Positions 46,295 through 56,178 are shown, counted from the first letter of the stretch. The stretch: DNA of 64,000 bases from Nitrospiraceae bacterium (GCA_020632635.1 JACKFE010000003.1:248001-312000); one strand, 5' to 3'. Notes: generated from the sequence alone by a model not told the origin. Numbers and translations are program-made.

Positions 46295-47092
46295 TTAACG
46301 CCCAGAGGACTCGCCTGTTTTCGCATTTTTGTAAATTTCCCACAACTTGGCATATTTCACAAACGTATAATAGGCATATAAAATTGAGAGAATCAGACCA
46401 GGCTTGGCATCGAGAAACCCCAAACGTCCCACATACATTTTCAGAAAGGTAAACAACGGATGGGAGAGTAATTGGTGAGCTCGAAAAATTCGCCCTTCTT
46501 CAAACATGGCTTCTGCTCTCAAAGCCGAATAGCGATCCATTTTTCGTAAGAAATGATCAATGTTCCGAAAGGGAATTTGATCAATTTCAGCCTTAAAATA
46601 TCCAACCGTCCCCTTCAACTCAAAGCTCTCATGCACTAAATCTTCCCGATAGCGCATATAGCCTTTATGGAAAAACTGCGGTTGTCGATAATCCGGATAC
46701 CAGCCACAATGCCGAATGCGACGGCCAAGAAAATAATTTCGCCTTGGCACAAAATACGCTTGAGCGGACGGCCCAATTTCCAGTAATTGTTGAATCTCTT
46801 GCTTCACCGCTTCGGTAGCCCATTCATCAGTATCCACGCTCAAGATCCAATCATGTGTGGCCTTGGACACCGCGATATTTCGTAACCGTCCAAAACCCGA
46901 AAAAGTCTCCTGAAAAACCAGGGGGGTATATTCCAGACAAATTTCCGTGGTGCCATCAGTACTGTGCGAATCCAGGACAATAAGTTCATCTGCCCACTGC
47001 ACACTTTCTAGGCATCGGCGAATATTAGGAGCATCGTTATAGGCAATGACGACAGCAGAGATTTTTTGTGATAAAGACTGTTTATCCATCAT
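46295..47092 (-). CDS. glycosyltransferase family 2 (WaaE/KdtX-like), paralogue
   Basis: 265 residues. ISAVVIAYNDAPNIRRCLES, LIVLDSHSTDGTTEIC and VDTDEW metal site; the C-terminus TFVKYAKLWEIY matches the GT2 gene at 42582, showing a duplication. Start at ATG 47092 with AGGAAA at 7 nt; the longer frame to 47146 would overlap waaC. Follows waaC by 16 nt, so it probably acts on the inner core right after heptose addition. Confidence 0.9.
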   Translation of the reverse strand: MMDKQSLSQKISAVVIAYNDAPNIRRCLESVQWADELIVLDSHSTDGTTEICLEYTPLVFQETFSGFGRLRNIAVSKATHDWILSVDTDEWATEAVKQEIQQLLEIGPSAQAYFVPRRNYFLGRRIRHCGWYPDYRQPQFFHKGYMRYREDLVHESFELKGTVGYFKAEIDQIPFRNIDHFLRKMDRYSALRAEAMFEEGRIFRAHQLLSHPLFTFLKMYVGRLGFLDAKPGLILSILYAYYTFVKYAKLWEIYKNAKTGESSGR

Positions 47093-47108
47093 AATTGTTT
47101 CCTGACAG

Positions 47109-48209
47109 TCACGGACTCTCCATCTGATCGTTGGTAAAACTTCCATCCGAAATCGTCCTCACGGAAGAGGAAGACAGCACCGAACAAAGCTTCTCGAAAA
47201 CTTCCTGCACCCCAATGACACGTAAGCATTCTTGCTGAATAGGCTGGCTACAGGTCCGACAGCCACATGGAGCACAAGGGAGAGCCGAATGAAGAATGAT
47301 CTGACGATCCACGGGATAAGGCCCTGTCGCTTTATAGTGAGTAGGCCCATACAGACCGACCACGGGAATCCCAACTCCCGCAGCGATATGAAGGGGAGCA
47401 GAATCATTCCCAACCAAGGCTTCCATATGACGCAATAACACTGGCAGTTGACGGAGAGAGACTTGACCAACGCAATCCATCAATCCCACTCCGTGAAGAT
47501 TTTTGAAGGCCCTCGCCCCTTCCTTGTCTTGCCGACTGCCAACTAAGACGGGGCGTATGGCCTTTTCCATTGTCAACCGGCGACATAACTCCACAAAATG
47601 TTCTAGAGGCCAACATTTCCAAGCTGCCCGGCTCCATGGTGCAATAGCAATAAGGGAATCGCTCTTTCTGACTCCGGCTTTTCGAAGCAGTTGTTCAATA
47701 ATCGTTTGATCTTCAGGATGTTGAGGGAGGTGCCAATTCCCCCGCAAGGGATCCGCTCCCAGATGCCGAACCAACGCAAAATTTCGATCCACCGCATGCA
47801 TAGGACCCAATCGCCACGGAACCCCATTCAACGCCGGGAGATCAACCTTCTCTGTATAAAATAGCGGTGCTCCCTCTCTGGCTTTGGCAAATCCGATCCG
47901 CCTAGGAGCGCCGGATACCCATGCCAAGAAACCGGAACGGAATAATCCCTGAAAATCCACCACCACATCGAATGCACCGTTCCATAGCTTGTGAAGGATT
48001 GCAGGCCAAAACTGACAAGAGAAATTGACCGGCCATATCTCATCAAGATCCGGGTTGCCATCCAGAACATCCGCCAGAGATTCTTTGATTAGCCAGGTGA
48101 TCCGGGCATGGGGCCATCGATGCCGAAGGGCAGAAACCGCGGGCAAGGCATGAACAATGTCGCCCAAAGAACTGGACTTGATCACCAAGATGTTGGTTGG
48201 AGAATCCAT
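47109..48209 (-). CDS. waaC: lipopolysaccharide heptosyltransferase I
   Basis: GT9 enzyme adding the first heptose to Kdo-lipid A. 366 residues: ILVIKSSSLGDIVHALPAVS (the WaaC-type SSLGD start), DVVVDFQGLFRSGFLAW, IAIAPWSRAAWKCWP and the donor site LVGNDSAPLHIAAGVGIPVV. Located 82 nt after gmhB, which makes its donor precursor. Assigned I rather than II by the KSSSLGDIVHALP start, which matches WaaC; WaaF-type is the neighbour at 48901. Confidence 0.9.
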   Translation of the reverse strand: MDSPTNILVIKSSSLGDIVHALPAVSALRHRWPHARITWLIKESLADVLDGNPDLDEIWPVNFSCQFWPAILHKLWNGAFDVVVDFQGLFRSGFLAWVSGAPRRIGFAKAREGAPLFYTEKVDLPALNGVPWRLGPMHAVDRNFALVRHLGADPLRGNWHLPQHPEDQTIIEQLLRKAGVRKSDSLIAIAPWSRAAWKCWPLEHFVELCRRLTMEKAIRPVLVGSRQDKEGARAFKNLHGVGLMDCVGQVSLRQLPVLLRHMEALVGNDSAPLHIAAGVGIPVVGLYGPTHYKATGPYPVDRQIILHSALPCAPCGCRTCSQPIQQECLRVIGVQEVFEKLCSVLSSSSVRTISDGSFTNDQMESP

Positions 48210-48291
48210 TGTTGCCTTAAGTATTCATCCATTTCATGAATTCCCCTGCCCCCACTCGTCTTTTTCCTCGCATTCCCTTCACTTGTCTTCA

Positions 48292-48858
48292 TTAAGACAT
48301 CTTTCGACTATCTTGTATCATCCATTCAATGGCTTGAGAAAAGGAGTCTGCTATATAGGCGATCGGAAGGACTCCTTCTTGGTGGGCCAGTTTTGCCTGC
48401 TTGGCATAAGGACTGGTTGTCACCAAGATACCCTCAACCCCGCTAGCTTGGGCTGCTTGTAAATCACTCACTTTATCCCCGACAAAAAAACAGCGTGACG
48501 CATCAAGATCAAAATCTTTTACCGCTTGATGAATCATGCCGGGCCTGGGTTTTCGACACGCACAACCATCGTCAGGATGATGCGGACACACATACCAGCC
48601 ATTAACATGCGCTCCGGCTTCATGGAGTTGCTCGGCAAAATGTTCATGAATTCGTAATAAATCTTTTTCCGTCATAAAGCCCCTGGCAATAGCCGATTGA
48701 TTAGTCACCACGATCACCAGAAAGCCACATTCATTGAGACGGGCAATTCCTTCGCATACACCGGGCAATAAGACAAACTCGTCGAGAGTGGTCACATACC
48801 CGCGATCCTCATTCAGTGTTCCATCCCGATCAAGAAAGACGGCAGGCTGGACTTTCAT
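48292..48858 (-). CDS. gmhB: D-glycero-beta-D-manno-heptose 1,7-bisphosphate 7-phosphatase
   Basis: HAD phosphatase in ADP-heptose synthesis. 188 residues from the ATG at 48858 (an upstream GTG at 48870 is less well placed). Motif I FLDRDGTLNEDRGYV, motif II VVTNQSAIARG, zinc loop CPHHPDDGCACRKPRPGM with the characteristic Cys/His set, and FVGDKVSDLQAA. It sits between waaF and waaC, in step with their need for ADP-heptose. Confidence 0.95.
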   Translation of the reverse strand: MKVQPAVFLDRDGTLNEDRGYVTTLDEFVLLPGVCEGIARLNECGFLVIVVTNQSAIARGFMTEKDLLRIHEHFAEQLHEAGAHVNGWYVCPHHPDDGCACRKPRPGMIHQAVKDFDLDASRCFFVGDKVSDLQAAQASGVEGILVTTSPYAKQAKLAHQEGVLPIAYIADSFSQAIEWMIQDSRKMS

Positions 48859-48900
48859 GGCATGTAACACTTTCCTGCTTCCGAAGGAATCACTCCAATT

Positions 48901-49983
48901 CTATGAGGTTTTCGAGACAACCGACCTATGGGCCAGTTGAGCTCTGGCGGCATCAACGACCTGCTCCACCGTTACCCCAGTCATGCACCGATGATCAATC
49001 GGACAGGTCCGTAAAAAACAAGGGGCACAACGAACCGATGACCGCACCACTCCGTGTGCTTGATCGACCGGGCCGGTGCTATCGGGATCCGTTGATCCGA
49101 AAATTGCGACAACCGGAACCCCTAAAGCTTGGGCCACATGCATGGGTCCCGTATCATTTGTCAAAAATATCGCACAGCGCTTGAGTACTGACAGCATCTC
49201 TCGGATGGTGGTACGTCCGGATAACAGAGATGTTTCACAGGACAACCGAGCGGCAATCGTTCGTCCTAACGATTCCTCCCCCATCCCACCCACAATGACA
49301 CACCGGGGCTCCCTATTCTCTGGATCCAAATCCTTTAGATCACGAACCAGCTTGTTGACCACCTCCGCGAACCTTTCGGGAAGCCAACGCTTAGCCGACC
49401 CGTACACGGACCCCGGGTTGATGCCCACCAACATCCCCGCTGAATCATCAAACACATCAGGAAATTTGGTAGCGGCCTGGATTTCCTCTTCTGGCCGAAT
49501 CACCAGAGATGGAAGGCGATTCCCTAATTGACAGGAAAATGCCTCAGCCACGATTTTCCGGTAGTACTCCGTTTGGTGCCGGAACTCTGAACCACGCAGT
49601 GAAATCGCCTGGGTCAGAAACGCCCGCCGACCATCAGTCGGATACCCTACCCGAGTAGAAATCCCTGCCCCCCAGGCTATAAACGCGGCCTCAAATGCAT
49701 TTTGGAACAGAACAGCCATTTCAAATTTTTTTGATCGAAGACCTCGCATCAAGGCCCCCAACCCAAGCATTCCCCGGTGGATACCTCGCCAATCGTATTC
49801 GACGATTTCATCAATGGCAGGATGCCCTTGAAATAATTGACCGATAGCTGGTCTCGCCAAGATAGCCAGATGAGCCAACGGAACCTGATCACGAAGATCC
49901 CGCAAGGCCGGTTCGCACATCACCGCATCTCCAATCCAATTGGGAATACGGACAATAAGAGACTGGGGATTCCAAAGGCTCAT
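48901..49983 (-). CDS. waaF: lipopolysaccharide heptosyltransferase II
   Basis: GT9 enzyme adding the second inner-core heptose. 360 residues: LIVRIPNWIGDAVMCEPALR is the typical WaaF opening (NWIGD), with GINPGSVYGSAKRWLPERFA and donor motif LTNDTGPMHVAQALGVPVVA; Cys residues CAPCFLRTCPIDHRCM near the end. It follows lpxK by 18 nt and precedes gmhB by 42 nt. Confidence 0.94.
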   Translation of the reverse strand: MSLWNPQSLIVRIPNWIGDAVMCEPALRDLRDQVPLAHLAILARPAIGQLFQGHPAIDEIVEYDWRGIHRGMLGLGALMRGLRSKKFEMAVLFQNAFEAAFIAWGAGISTRVGYPTDGRRAFLTQAISLRGSEFRHQTEYYRKIVAEAFSCQLGNRLPSLVIRPEEEIQAATKFPDVFDDSAGMLVGINPGSVYGSAKRWLPERFAEVVNKLVRDLKDLDPENREPRCVIVGGMGEESLGRTIAARLSCETSLLSGRTTIREMLSVLKRCAIFLTNDTGPMHVAQALGVPVVAIFGSTDPDSTGPVDQAHGVVRSSVRCAPCFLRTCPIDHRCMTGVTVEQVVDAARAQLAHRSVVSKTS

Positions 49984-50001
49984 CCTTCTTGACCCTACCG
50001 G

Positions 50002-51159
50002 TTAGGCACGCGAAGTCTCACGTTTGATTTTCCAGGGCAGCCCATGCATCAACTGTAAAAGCATATCGGCTCCTTGGCTTATCTTCAGCTCTACACTCAT
50101 GACCCAAATCGGATCCTCCGCTCGAACCCATTCTGCAATTTTCACCGCATCTTTTTCGGTCGTAAACGCCACCTGAATAGACTGCTCTTTCATCACTTTG
50201 CGGATTTCCTCCATATCCCGGGCAGAATATGGGAAATGATCCGCAAATTGAATCTCCTCCACCAAATCAATTCCGGCAGCTTTCACATCATCGAAAAATG
50301 CCTGAGGATTCCCAATGCCACTAAAAACCAATGCCCGTTGATTACGAAACCGGTCCACGCTTTCGTGCATACCGCTAGCCAGATGCCAACACGATGAAAG
50401 CAGAAAATTTACATAGATCGGCTCATAGCCCAAGCCAACGGCATGGTTCACCTGAGTAAGGACCGGCTTGGCAACGTCACTTGAATTAGCTCGTGTCAAC
50501 ACAATAGCGGTGGCATCCATCAAGGATCGTAACGGCTCTCGAAGATGACCGGCAGGGAATATCCCATCAAGCCCTTTTTGATCTCTGGCATCTAGCAAAA
50601 CAAAATTCAGATCCCTATGGAGTTGGAGGTGTTGAAAACCATCATCCAAAATAAAACAATCGCATTCAAATCTCGCATTCACCCACTGCCCCAATTCATA
50701 CCGATTGCTTCCAACCGCCACAATAGCCCCCGGGCATTGCTGGGCTATTAGATATGGTTCGTCCCCGGACAATTGCCAAGAAACTTGCATCTGCTTCCCA
50801 TCCGAGACAATCACATATTCTGATGGAAGACGTCTCCCATACCCACGGCTCAAAATGGCCACTTTCCGCCCGGCTTCCTGAAAGCGATGTGCCAACCAAA
50901 TCACAAAAGGCGTTTTGCCGGTTCCGCCAATAGTCACATTCCCCACACTCACAACCGGTTGAGATAACTTCCGTGTCGATTTCCATCTACGACGGTAAAC
51001 CTCACGCCGAATCGTGGTCCATAACCATACAGGTCCTGAACAGAGGAGCAAAAGCCACGGACACGTTCCTTCTAGCCACCGCCACACCCGAATACCGACA
51101 GCTATCCGATTTGGAGAATGAGTCGTCACATTGAATCCGTGAGCCTCTTGCCCGCGCAT
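50002..51159 (-). CDS. lpxK: tetraacyldisaccharide 4'-kinase
   Basis: Phosphorylates the lipid A disaccharide at the 4' position on the inner face of the membrane. 385 residues, longer than many by its N-terminal 25 residues. P-loop VSVGNVTIGGTGKTPFV preceded by a membrane-associated hydrophobic segment (CPWLLLLCSGPVWLW); ILSRGYGRR and ILDDGFQHLQLHRDL are family signatures. Follows waaA by 22 nt. Confidence 0.96.
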   Translation of the reverse strand: MRGQEAHGFNVTTHSPNRIAVGIRVWRWLEGTCPWLLLLCSGPVWLWTTIRREVYRRRWKSTRKLSQPVVSVGNVTIGGTGKTPFVIWLAHRFQEAGRKVAILSRGYGRRLPSEYVIVSDGKQMQVSWQLSGDEPYLIAQQCPGAIVAVGSNRYELGQWVNARFECDCFILDDGFQHLQLHRDLNFVLLDARDQKGLDGIFPAGHLREPLRSLMDATAIVLTRANSSDVAKPVLTQVNHAVGLGYEPIYVNFLLSSCWHLASGMHESVDRFRNQRALVFSGIGNPQAFFDDVKAAGIDLVEEIQFADHFPYSARDMEEIRKVMKEQSIQVAFTTEKDAVKIAEWVRAEDPIWVMSVELKISQGADMLLQLMHGLPWKIKRETSRA

Positions 51160-51181
51160 CAGGAAGAAGAATGCCCGTCAC

Positions 51182-52522
51182 CTAAGGCTGAGACACGGCC
51201 GATAATTCATCGGCCTGACCTCGGGGACTCCCAGAAAAATTCCCGCATTGGTTAATCAATGCGCCAATTTTTTGAACGTTACGGGCTACGACCCCTCGAC
51301 GTTGCTCGACAGCTGCTATGGCCCGGCGGCCCATTTCTTTCGCCAGTTCACAATCAGCCGCAAGCCTTTCTATCTGTTTGACCAAATCATCACGATTTTT
51401 CACCTCGATTCCGGCTCCCTCATCAATCAGCAGTTGAGCGACATCCCGACAATGATCGGTAAACGGGCCAAAAAGAACCGGTTTACCCCATTGAGCAGGC
51501 TCCAACAAATTATGTCCACCCACCGGAACCAACGTGCCTCCCACAAAACAAAATTCCCCTAATCGATAGAGAGAGGCCAGCTCTCCGCGCGTGTCTAAAA
51601 GAATTACCCGCGGACCACGAACCAGAGGGTTCATAGCTTGAGACGAGATTCGACTTCGACGGAGAGGCACCATTCCGAATTCCCGAATGCCTTGTTCAAT
51701 TTGGTCAATCCGTTCGATATGCCTAGGTGCCAGTAACAAGATTACCTTAGGAATCACATTCAGGATATCCTGATAACTTTGCAAGATCTCGGTTTCCTCT
51801 TGGGCATGGGTACTTCCAGCCACCCATAGACGATCCTCATCTCCTAACCCCAAATCACTTCGAGTCAGGGCCACAGAGGCGAAATCGTGCACCTGATCAA
51901 ACTTCATATTTCCCGTCACATGGACATGCTCTTGTGGGACGCCTAATGCGTGCAGCCGTTCCCTGTCACGTTCGGACTGAACCAGGGCCAAGTTCAAGTT
52001 GCCGAAAACCTGACGGGTGAACCCAGGCACCAGTCGATATCGAGCATAGGACCTTGAAGAGATCCGGCCATTCACCAAACAAACAGGGATATGGTGACGA
52101 TGGAGACAACGGAGCAGATTGGGCCAAAATTCCGATTCCATCAGTATAAATAAGGAAGGGTTAAGCCCACGAACATATCGACTCACAGCCCAAGGAAAAT
52201 CTAATGGAGCGTAACAATGTCGGGCGACTCCATCCAATTGCCTGGAGACAACTTCCTTGCCCGTTTCGGTAATGGTGGACACCACAAGTGTTCCGTGAGG
52301 CCAAGCCCGCTTTAAGGCTCGCAGAAGGGGAATGGCGGCCATGGCTTCGCCTAAGGAAACCGCATGAAGCCAAATCACCGGTTGAGGAAGGTGACGAAGA
52401 TCTGAATCAAGAACTCCAAAACGTGGCTTGAGGCCTCGTTGCAATCGTTTTTTCACAAGAAGAAGCCCGATAATAATCGGAAGGGCCACATGAAGTATTA
52501 CATTATAAATCCAATAATACAT
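51182..52522 (-). CDS. waaA: 3-deoxy-D-manno-octulosonic acid transferase
   Basis: Adds Kdo from CMP-Kdo to lipid IVA. 446 residues: N-terminal membrane anchor (YYWIYNVILHVALPIIIGLL), acceptor motif WLHAVSLGEAMAA with the catalytic Glu, LMESEFWPNLLRCLHR, and donor motif FVGGTLVPVGGHNLLEPAQW. The ATG at 52522 begins the anchor; the frame is open to 52576, which would overlap the acyltransferase gene. Whether it adds one or two Kdo cannot be told from sequence. Confidence 0.96.
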   Translation of the reverse strand: MYYWIYNVILHVALPIIIGLLLVKKRLQRGLKPRFGVLDSDLRHLPQPVIWLHAVSLGEAMAAIPLLRALKRAWPHGTLVVSTITETGKEVVSRQLDGVARHCYAPLDFPWAVSRYVRGLNPSLFILMESEFWPNLLRCLHRHHIPVCLVNGRISSRSYARYRLVPGFTRQVFGNLNLALVQSERDRERLHALGVPQEHVHVTGNMKFDQVHDFASVALTRSDLGLGDEDRLWVAGSTHAQEETEILQSYQDILNVIPKVILLLAPRHIERIDQIEQGIREFGMVPLRRSRISSQAMNPLVRGPRVILLDTRGELASLYRLGEFCFVGGTLVPVGGHNLLEPAQWGKPVLFGPFTDHCRDVAQLLIDEGAGIEVKNRDDLVKQIERLAADCELAKEMGRRAIAAVEQRRGVVARNVQKIGALINQCGNFSGSPRGQADELSAVSQP

Positions 52523-52550
52523 GTTGACTGATAACAGGTGGGCCAATGGC

Positions 52551-53245
52551 TCAAGGCATCGTTTCAACCCTGGCATATTCCCTAATCGGATCCTGGCTCA
52601 TCACCGCCAGATCTGCGTGGCGACTCATACGGTTTAGCTGCGTTTCTAACAATTGGGCCTGCTCAAGAAGTCCCCCCTTGGAAACTTCCCGTGGCACCCG
52701 TAAAGGATCACCCCACACAAAGAGGCCGCGCCCCCCTGGAATAGGAACTTGAAAGTGATCCCAGCTGGAGAAGACTTTTTTTTTGAGCAGGAAAAAGTCA
52801 GAGGAACGATTGGACAGCCGGTCATTTTTGCCAGATAGAGAACACCATGCTGCACTTGACAAGCTGGACCTTTTGGCCCATCTGGCGTCATCACCAAATC
52901 TCCCCCGCGGCGTCCTTCCCGAATTAATTGCCTGAGTGCCCGTACTCCTCCACGGGTTGTCGATCCCCGAATGGCGCCAAAGCCAAAGGATTTCATAATT
53001 CTGGCAATGAGTTCCCCATCTCGGTGATGACTGATAAGAATGGACGCATTCCTTCCCCGATAGGCCAAGGGCATCATGACCTGACGCCCGTGCCAAAAAG
53101 CAATAATGATTCGCTCCCCTCGTGCATACAGGGCATCCACGGTGGATTCTCCAACCGTGAACAATTGCATACTGGCGCCAAAGACACGAATCGCTCCCGC
53201 TGCGACCGGAGGCAGAATAGAACCTTTGAGCCAATTGATGATCAT
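52551..53245 (-). CDS. DUF374 lysophospholipid acyltransferase-like protein, interrupted by a -1 frameshift
   Basis: LPLAT-like protein of the kind often found between msbA and waaA, probably acting on lipid A or its precursor. Reading from the ATG at 53245 gives MIINWLKGSILPP, then AFWHGRQVMMPLA (HxxxxM in place of HX4D), VMTPDGPKGPACQVQ and CPIVPLTFSCSKKK. After the A9 run at 52784-52776 that frame loses the family pattern and ends at 52646. The -1 frame continues it: KVFSSWDHFQVPIPGGRGLF and VWGDPLRVPREVS, to 52551. The joined product is about 231 residues, the expected length. Assembly error, true mutation or slippage are all possible. Confidence 0.8.
52776..52784 (-). other. A9 homopolymer frameshift site
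   Basis: Nine T on the plus strand, nine A in the mRNA (context TCA AAA AAA AAG TCT). One extra A, or a -1 ribosomal slip, restores the DUF374 reading frame as SKKKVFSSW. The same kind of A-run causes productive slippage in Thermus dnaX. Confidence 0.75.
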
Positions 53246-53262
53246 GATCCTCCCACTATCTC

Positions 53263-55014
53263 TCAGGAAGCCGGGATAGGCTCGAACTGTGCTAATTGAA
53301 ATTGGGTTTGATATAACTTTGTGTACAATCCACCCCGCTGTAAGAGCTCGACATGCGTGCCGACCTCTTGAATTGTCCCTTTGGCCATCACGACAATTCG
53401 ATCCGCATGCTGGACTGTGGACAATCGATGAGCAATCACCAAGGTCGTCCGCCCCTTCATCAAATTAGCCAAAGCCTGTTGCACCAGCTTTTCGGATTCC
53501 GAATCAAGGGCGGATGTCGCTTCATCCAATATCAAAATAGGTGGATCACGCAAAATCGCTCTTGCGATAGCCAATCGTTGTCGCTGTCCACCAGACAGCT
53601 TCAACCCATTTTCCCCAATCAAGGTATCAAGCCCATTGGGCAATCGTTCAATAAATTCCCAGGCAAATGCCGCTTGGGAAGCACCCACGACCGCTTCATC
53701 AGAGGCATTCGGACGCCCATACGCAATATTGTTTCGAATCGTATCATCAAATAAGACCGTCTCCTGTGAGACAATGCCAATTTGCCTTCGAAGAGAGGCC
53801 CGTTCCACGGTCCGAATATCCACGCCGTCAATTTTTAGAGTCCCTTCCGTCGGCCGATAAAACCGAGGGACTAAACTGACTAGCGTCGTTTTCCCGCTTC
53901 CACTGGCCCCGACAAATGCCACGACTTCACCCGCATGAATGCTCAGATTGACGTGGTTCAGAGCCGGTTCGCCCGCGTCCTCATATACAAAGGTGACATT
54001 CTCAAATTCCAAAGTTCGCGTAATGGGCTTGAGCGTATCTTTCCCTTCATCCTTGGCCATCTCACTATCTAAATCCAATACCGAAAAAACCCGTTGTGCT
54101 CCCGCGAGTGCTCGCTGAACGGATTCGTTCGCGCCGGACATTTTTCTGACCGGGGCATACGCCATAAACATGGCAGAGAGAAAGGAGAAGAACTCACCAG
54201 GTTTCATCGCTCCCTCAATCACCTGGCCACCCCCAAACCAAATGATCACCGATACACCACAGACACCAATCACTTCCAATAGGGGGGAGGCCATAGCCGA
54301 GGTTTGAGAGGACTTGACCTTGGCCAATCGAAAAGCTGAATTGGTCAAAGAAAATCGCTCCAACTCGCTATCTTCCTGTCCATAGGCTTTCACAATTTTA
54401 ATGCCCGAAAATGCTTCCTTGAGCACGGAGGCCATCCGGCCAATATGCTCTTGCCCACGATTGGATAATTTGCGAATCCGTTTTCCGACCCGCATCAACA
54501 CAAATCCCGAAAAAGGCAAGACGAATACGACGACCGAAGCCAACTTCCAATTATGATAGAAAGCCACCCCCAACAAAGCGACAAACGTCAAGCCTTGCTG
54601 AAAAAGATCTTTCAATACGCTCGGAATCGCATTGGCCATTTCATTCACATCACTAATGACCCGAGCCACTAGCCGGCCAGATGAATTGGCATCATGAAAG
54701 CGAATAGGCAACCGAATAATATGCAGAAATAATTGTTGACGAACATCCGCCACCAGCCAATGCCCGATATAACTCATGAGATAGGCTTGCCCATAGGCAA
54801 AGGCCCCCTTCAATAAAGCCACGGCTAACACCGCCAAAGGCAGCAACAGTAACAATTCACGGTTGCGAGCGATGAAAATCTCATCTAACACCGGTTGGAC
54901 TAACATGGCATACACAGCCGATAGACCCGCTACTCCGACCGAACAAATAAACGCGCCGGCCAACCGGAACCGGTAAGCCCGTAAATAGGTCAGAATTCGG
55001 AAAAACGTATTCAT
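53263..55014 (-). CDS. msbA: lipid A export ABC transporter (MsbA)
   Basis: Half-transporter that flips lipid A-core across the inner membrane. 583 residues: six-helix membrane domain (1-310), then nucleotide-binding domain with Walker A FVGASGSGKTTLVSL, signature LKLSGGQRQRLAIARAI, Walker B PILILDEATSALDSES and the switch His in VIAHRLSTVQHAD. Its start overlaps the lpxB stop by 4 nt. Its position amid lpx/waa genes supports the MsbA assignment over other ABCB exporters. Confidence 0.94.
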   Translation of the reverse strand: MNTFFRILTYLRAYRFRLAGAFICSVGVAGLSAVYAMLVQPVLDEIFIARNRELLLLLPLAVLAVALLKGAFAYGQAYLMSYIGHWLVADVRQQLFLHIIRLPIRFHDANSSGRLVARVISDVNEMANAIPSVLKDLFQQGLTFVALLGVAFYHNWKLASVVVFVLPFSGFVLMRVGKRIRKLSNRGQEHIGRMASVLKEAFSGIKIVKAYGQEDSELERFSLTNSAFRLAKVKSSQTSAMASPLLEVIGVCGVSVIIWFGGGQVIEGAMKPGEFFSFLSAMFMAYAPVRKMSGANESVQRALAGAQRVFSVLDLDSEMAKDEGKDTLKPITRTLEFENVTFVYEDAGEPALNHVNLSIHAGEVVAFVGASGSGKTTLVSLVPRFYRPTEGTLKIDGVDIRTVERASLRRQIGIVSQETVLFDDTIRNNIAYGRPNASDEAVVGASQAAFAWEFIERLPNGLDTLIGENGLKLSGGQRQRLAIARAILRDPPILILDEATSALDSESEKLVQQALANLMKGRTTLVIAHRLSTVQHADRIVVMAKGTIQEVGTHVELLQRGGLYTKLYQTQFQLAQFEPIPAS

Positions 55015-56141
55015 GACATAATGTCCGCAAGGATCACCTCAGCAACCCGACGAGAAGCGCCTGGTCCCCCCAGTGAGGCACGAATCTCTTGAAAATCCGT
55101 TTTCATACGCATCACCCGCGTAGGATTGTTGACCAAGGCTAGAAGAGACCGAGAGATATTCTCAGGAGTCATTCGACCTTGAATAAGTTCCGGCACCACT
55201 TCCCGCCCAGCGAGAATATTCACTAGTCCAATAAAATTAATTGTAACCAGACATTTGGCTATTAGATAGGTTAAAAGGGACACCCGATACACAATGACCA
55301 TTGGGGTACCGATTAAAGCGGCTTGGAGCGTAGCCGTTCCGGAGGCGATCACCAGATAGTCAGAGGCGACCATCACCTCCTTGGCACGACCTTTCAGCAC
55401 GTGAATAGGGAAATCAGATCTTTTTACAATTTCTTGAACCACGCCATCTGGCACATTTTGAGCTTGGGCTAAAAGAATACACAGTGGCCCCATGCACGGG
55501 GCAATGAATTTCAAACTATCTAACATGGACGGAAGGATTTGATAAATCTCACTTTGACGGCTGCCGGGCAACAATCCAAGTACCAGCGCGTCCGAGGGCA
55601 ATCCCATAGCCTCCCGCACTCGCACCCGATCCTGCACTTCCGGCATCTCATCTAAGAGCGGATGCCCCACAAACGTACATGACACGCCCTCTTCCTGAAA
55701 AAACCGTTCCTCAAATGGCAAAATGGCAAGAACCCGTTTGACCGCCCGACGGAGAATGGCCATCCGGCGACGTCCCCAAGCCCACATTTGGGGAGCAATA
55801 TAATAGTAGATCCGCGATGACAAATGACCAGCCGACTTCGCCAACCGGAGGTTTAACCCTGGACTATCAATGAGCACAATGGCGTCAAAGGGTTCTTGAC
55901 GGATATAGGCCGAAAGCACTCGAAGCGTTCTCCATCCGGCCAGTAACTGCCGGATACCTGGGACGCCAATCGCATCCACCCGATCAATGTGGGGCACCAA
56001 CTGTACGCCGGCCTGAATCATATGCTCGCCCCCTACCCCAACTAATTCAACGTCCGGAGCCAAGTCCTGAAAAGCCCTGGCCAAATGAGCCCCATGAAGA
56101 TCTCCTGAGGCTTCTCCCGTCACCAGAAGGATGCGAGCCAT
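55011..56141 (-). CDS. lpxB: lipid-A-disaccharide synthase
   Basis: Peripheral membrane GT19 enzyme joining UDP-diacylglucosamine and lipid X. 376 residues, normal length. N-terminal LLVTGEASGDLHGAHLARAF, DSPGLNLRLAKS, YIAPQMWAWGRRR, GLLPGSRQSEI and IASGTATLQAALIGTPMVIV are all family motifs. Follows the oxidoreductase gene by 37 nt. Confidence 0.97.
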   Translation of the reverse strand: MARILLVTGEASGDLHGAHLARAFQDLAPDVELVGVGGEHMIQAGVQLVPHIDRVDAIGVPGIRQLLAGWRTLRVLSAYIRQEPFDAIVLIDSPGLNLRLAKSAGHLSSRIYYYIAPQMWAWGRRRMAILRRAVKRVLAILPFEERFFQEEGVSCTFVGHPLLDEMPEVQDRVRVREAMGLPSDALVLGLLPGSRQSEIYQILPSMLDSLKFIAPCMGPLCILLAQAQNVPDGVVQEIVKRSDFPIHVLKGRAKEVMVASDYLVIASGTATLQAALIGTPMVIVYRVSLLTYLIAKCLVTINFIGLVNILAGREVVPELIQGRMTPENISRSLLALVNNPTRVMRMKTDFQEIRASLGGPGASRRVAEVILADIMS

Positions 56142-56178
56142 GACTATCTAGCCAAGCCTAATGGCATCATTCGATCCA

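Noticed and set aside
52551..53234. 227-codon frame as an independent gene
   Set aside because: Only its last third matches the DUF374 family; the first two thirds are out-of-frame shadow of the true N-terminal part.
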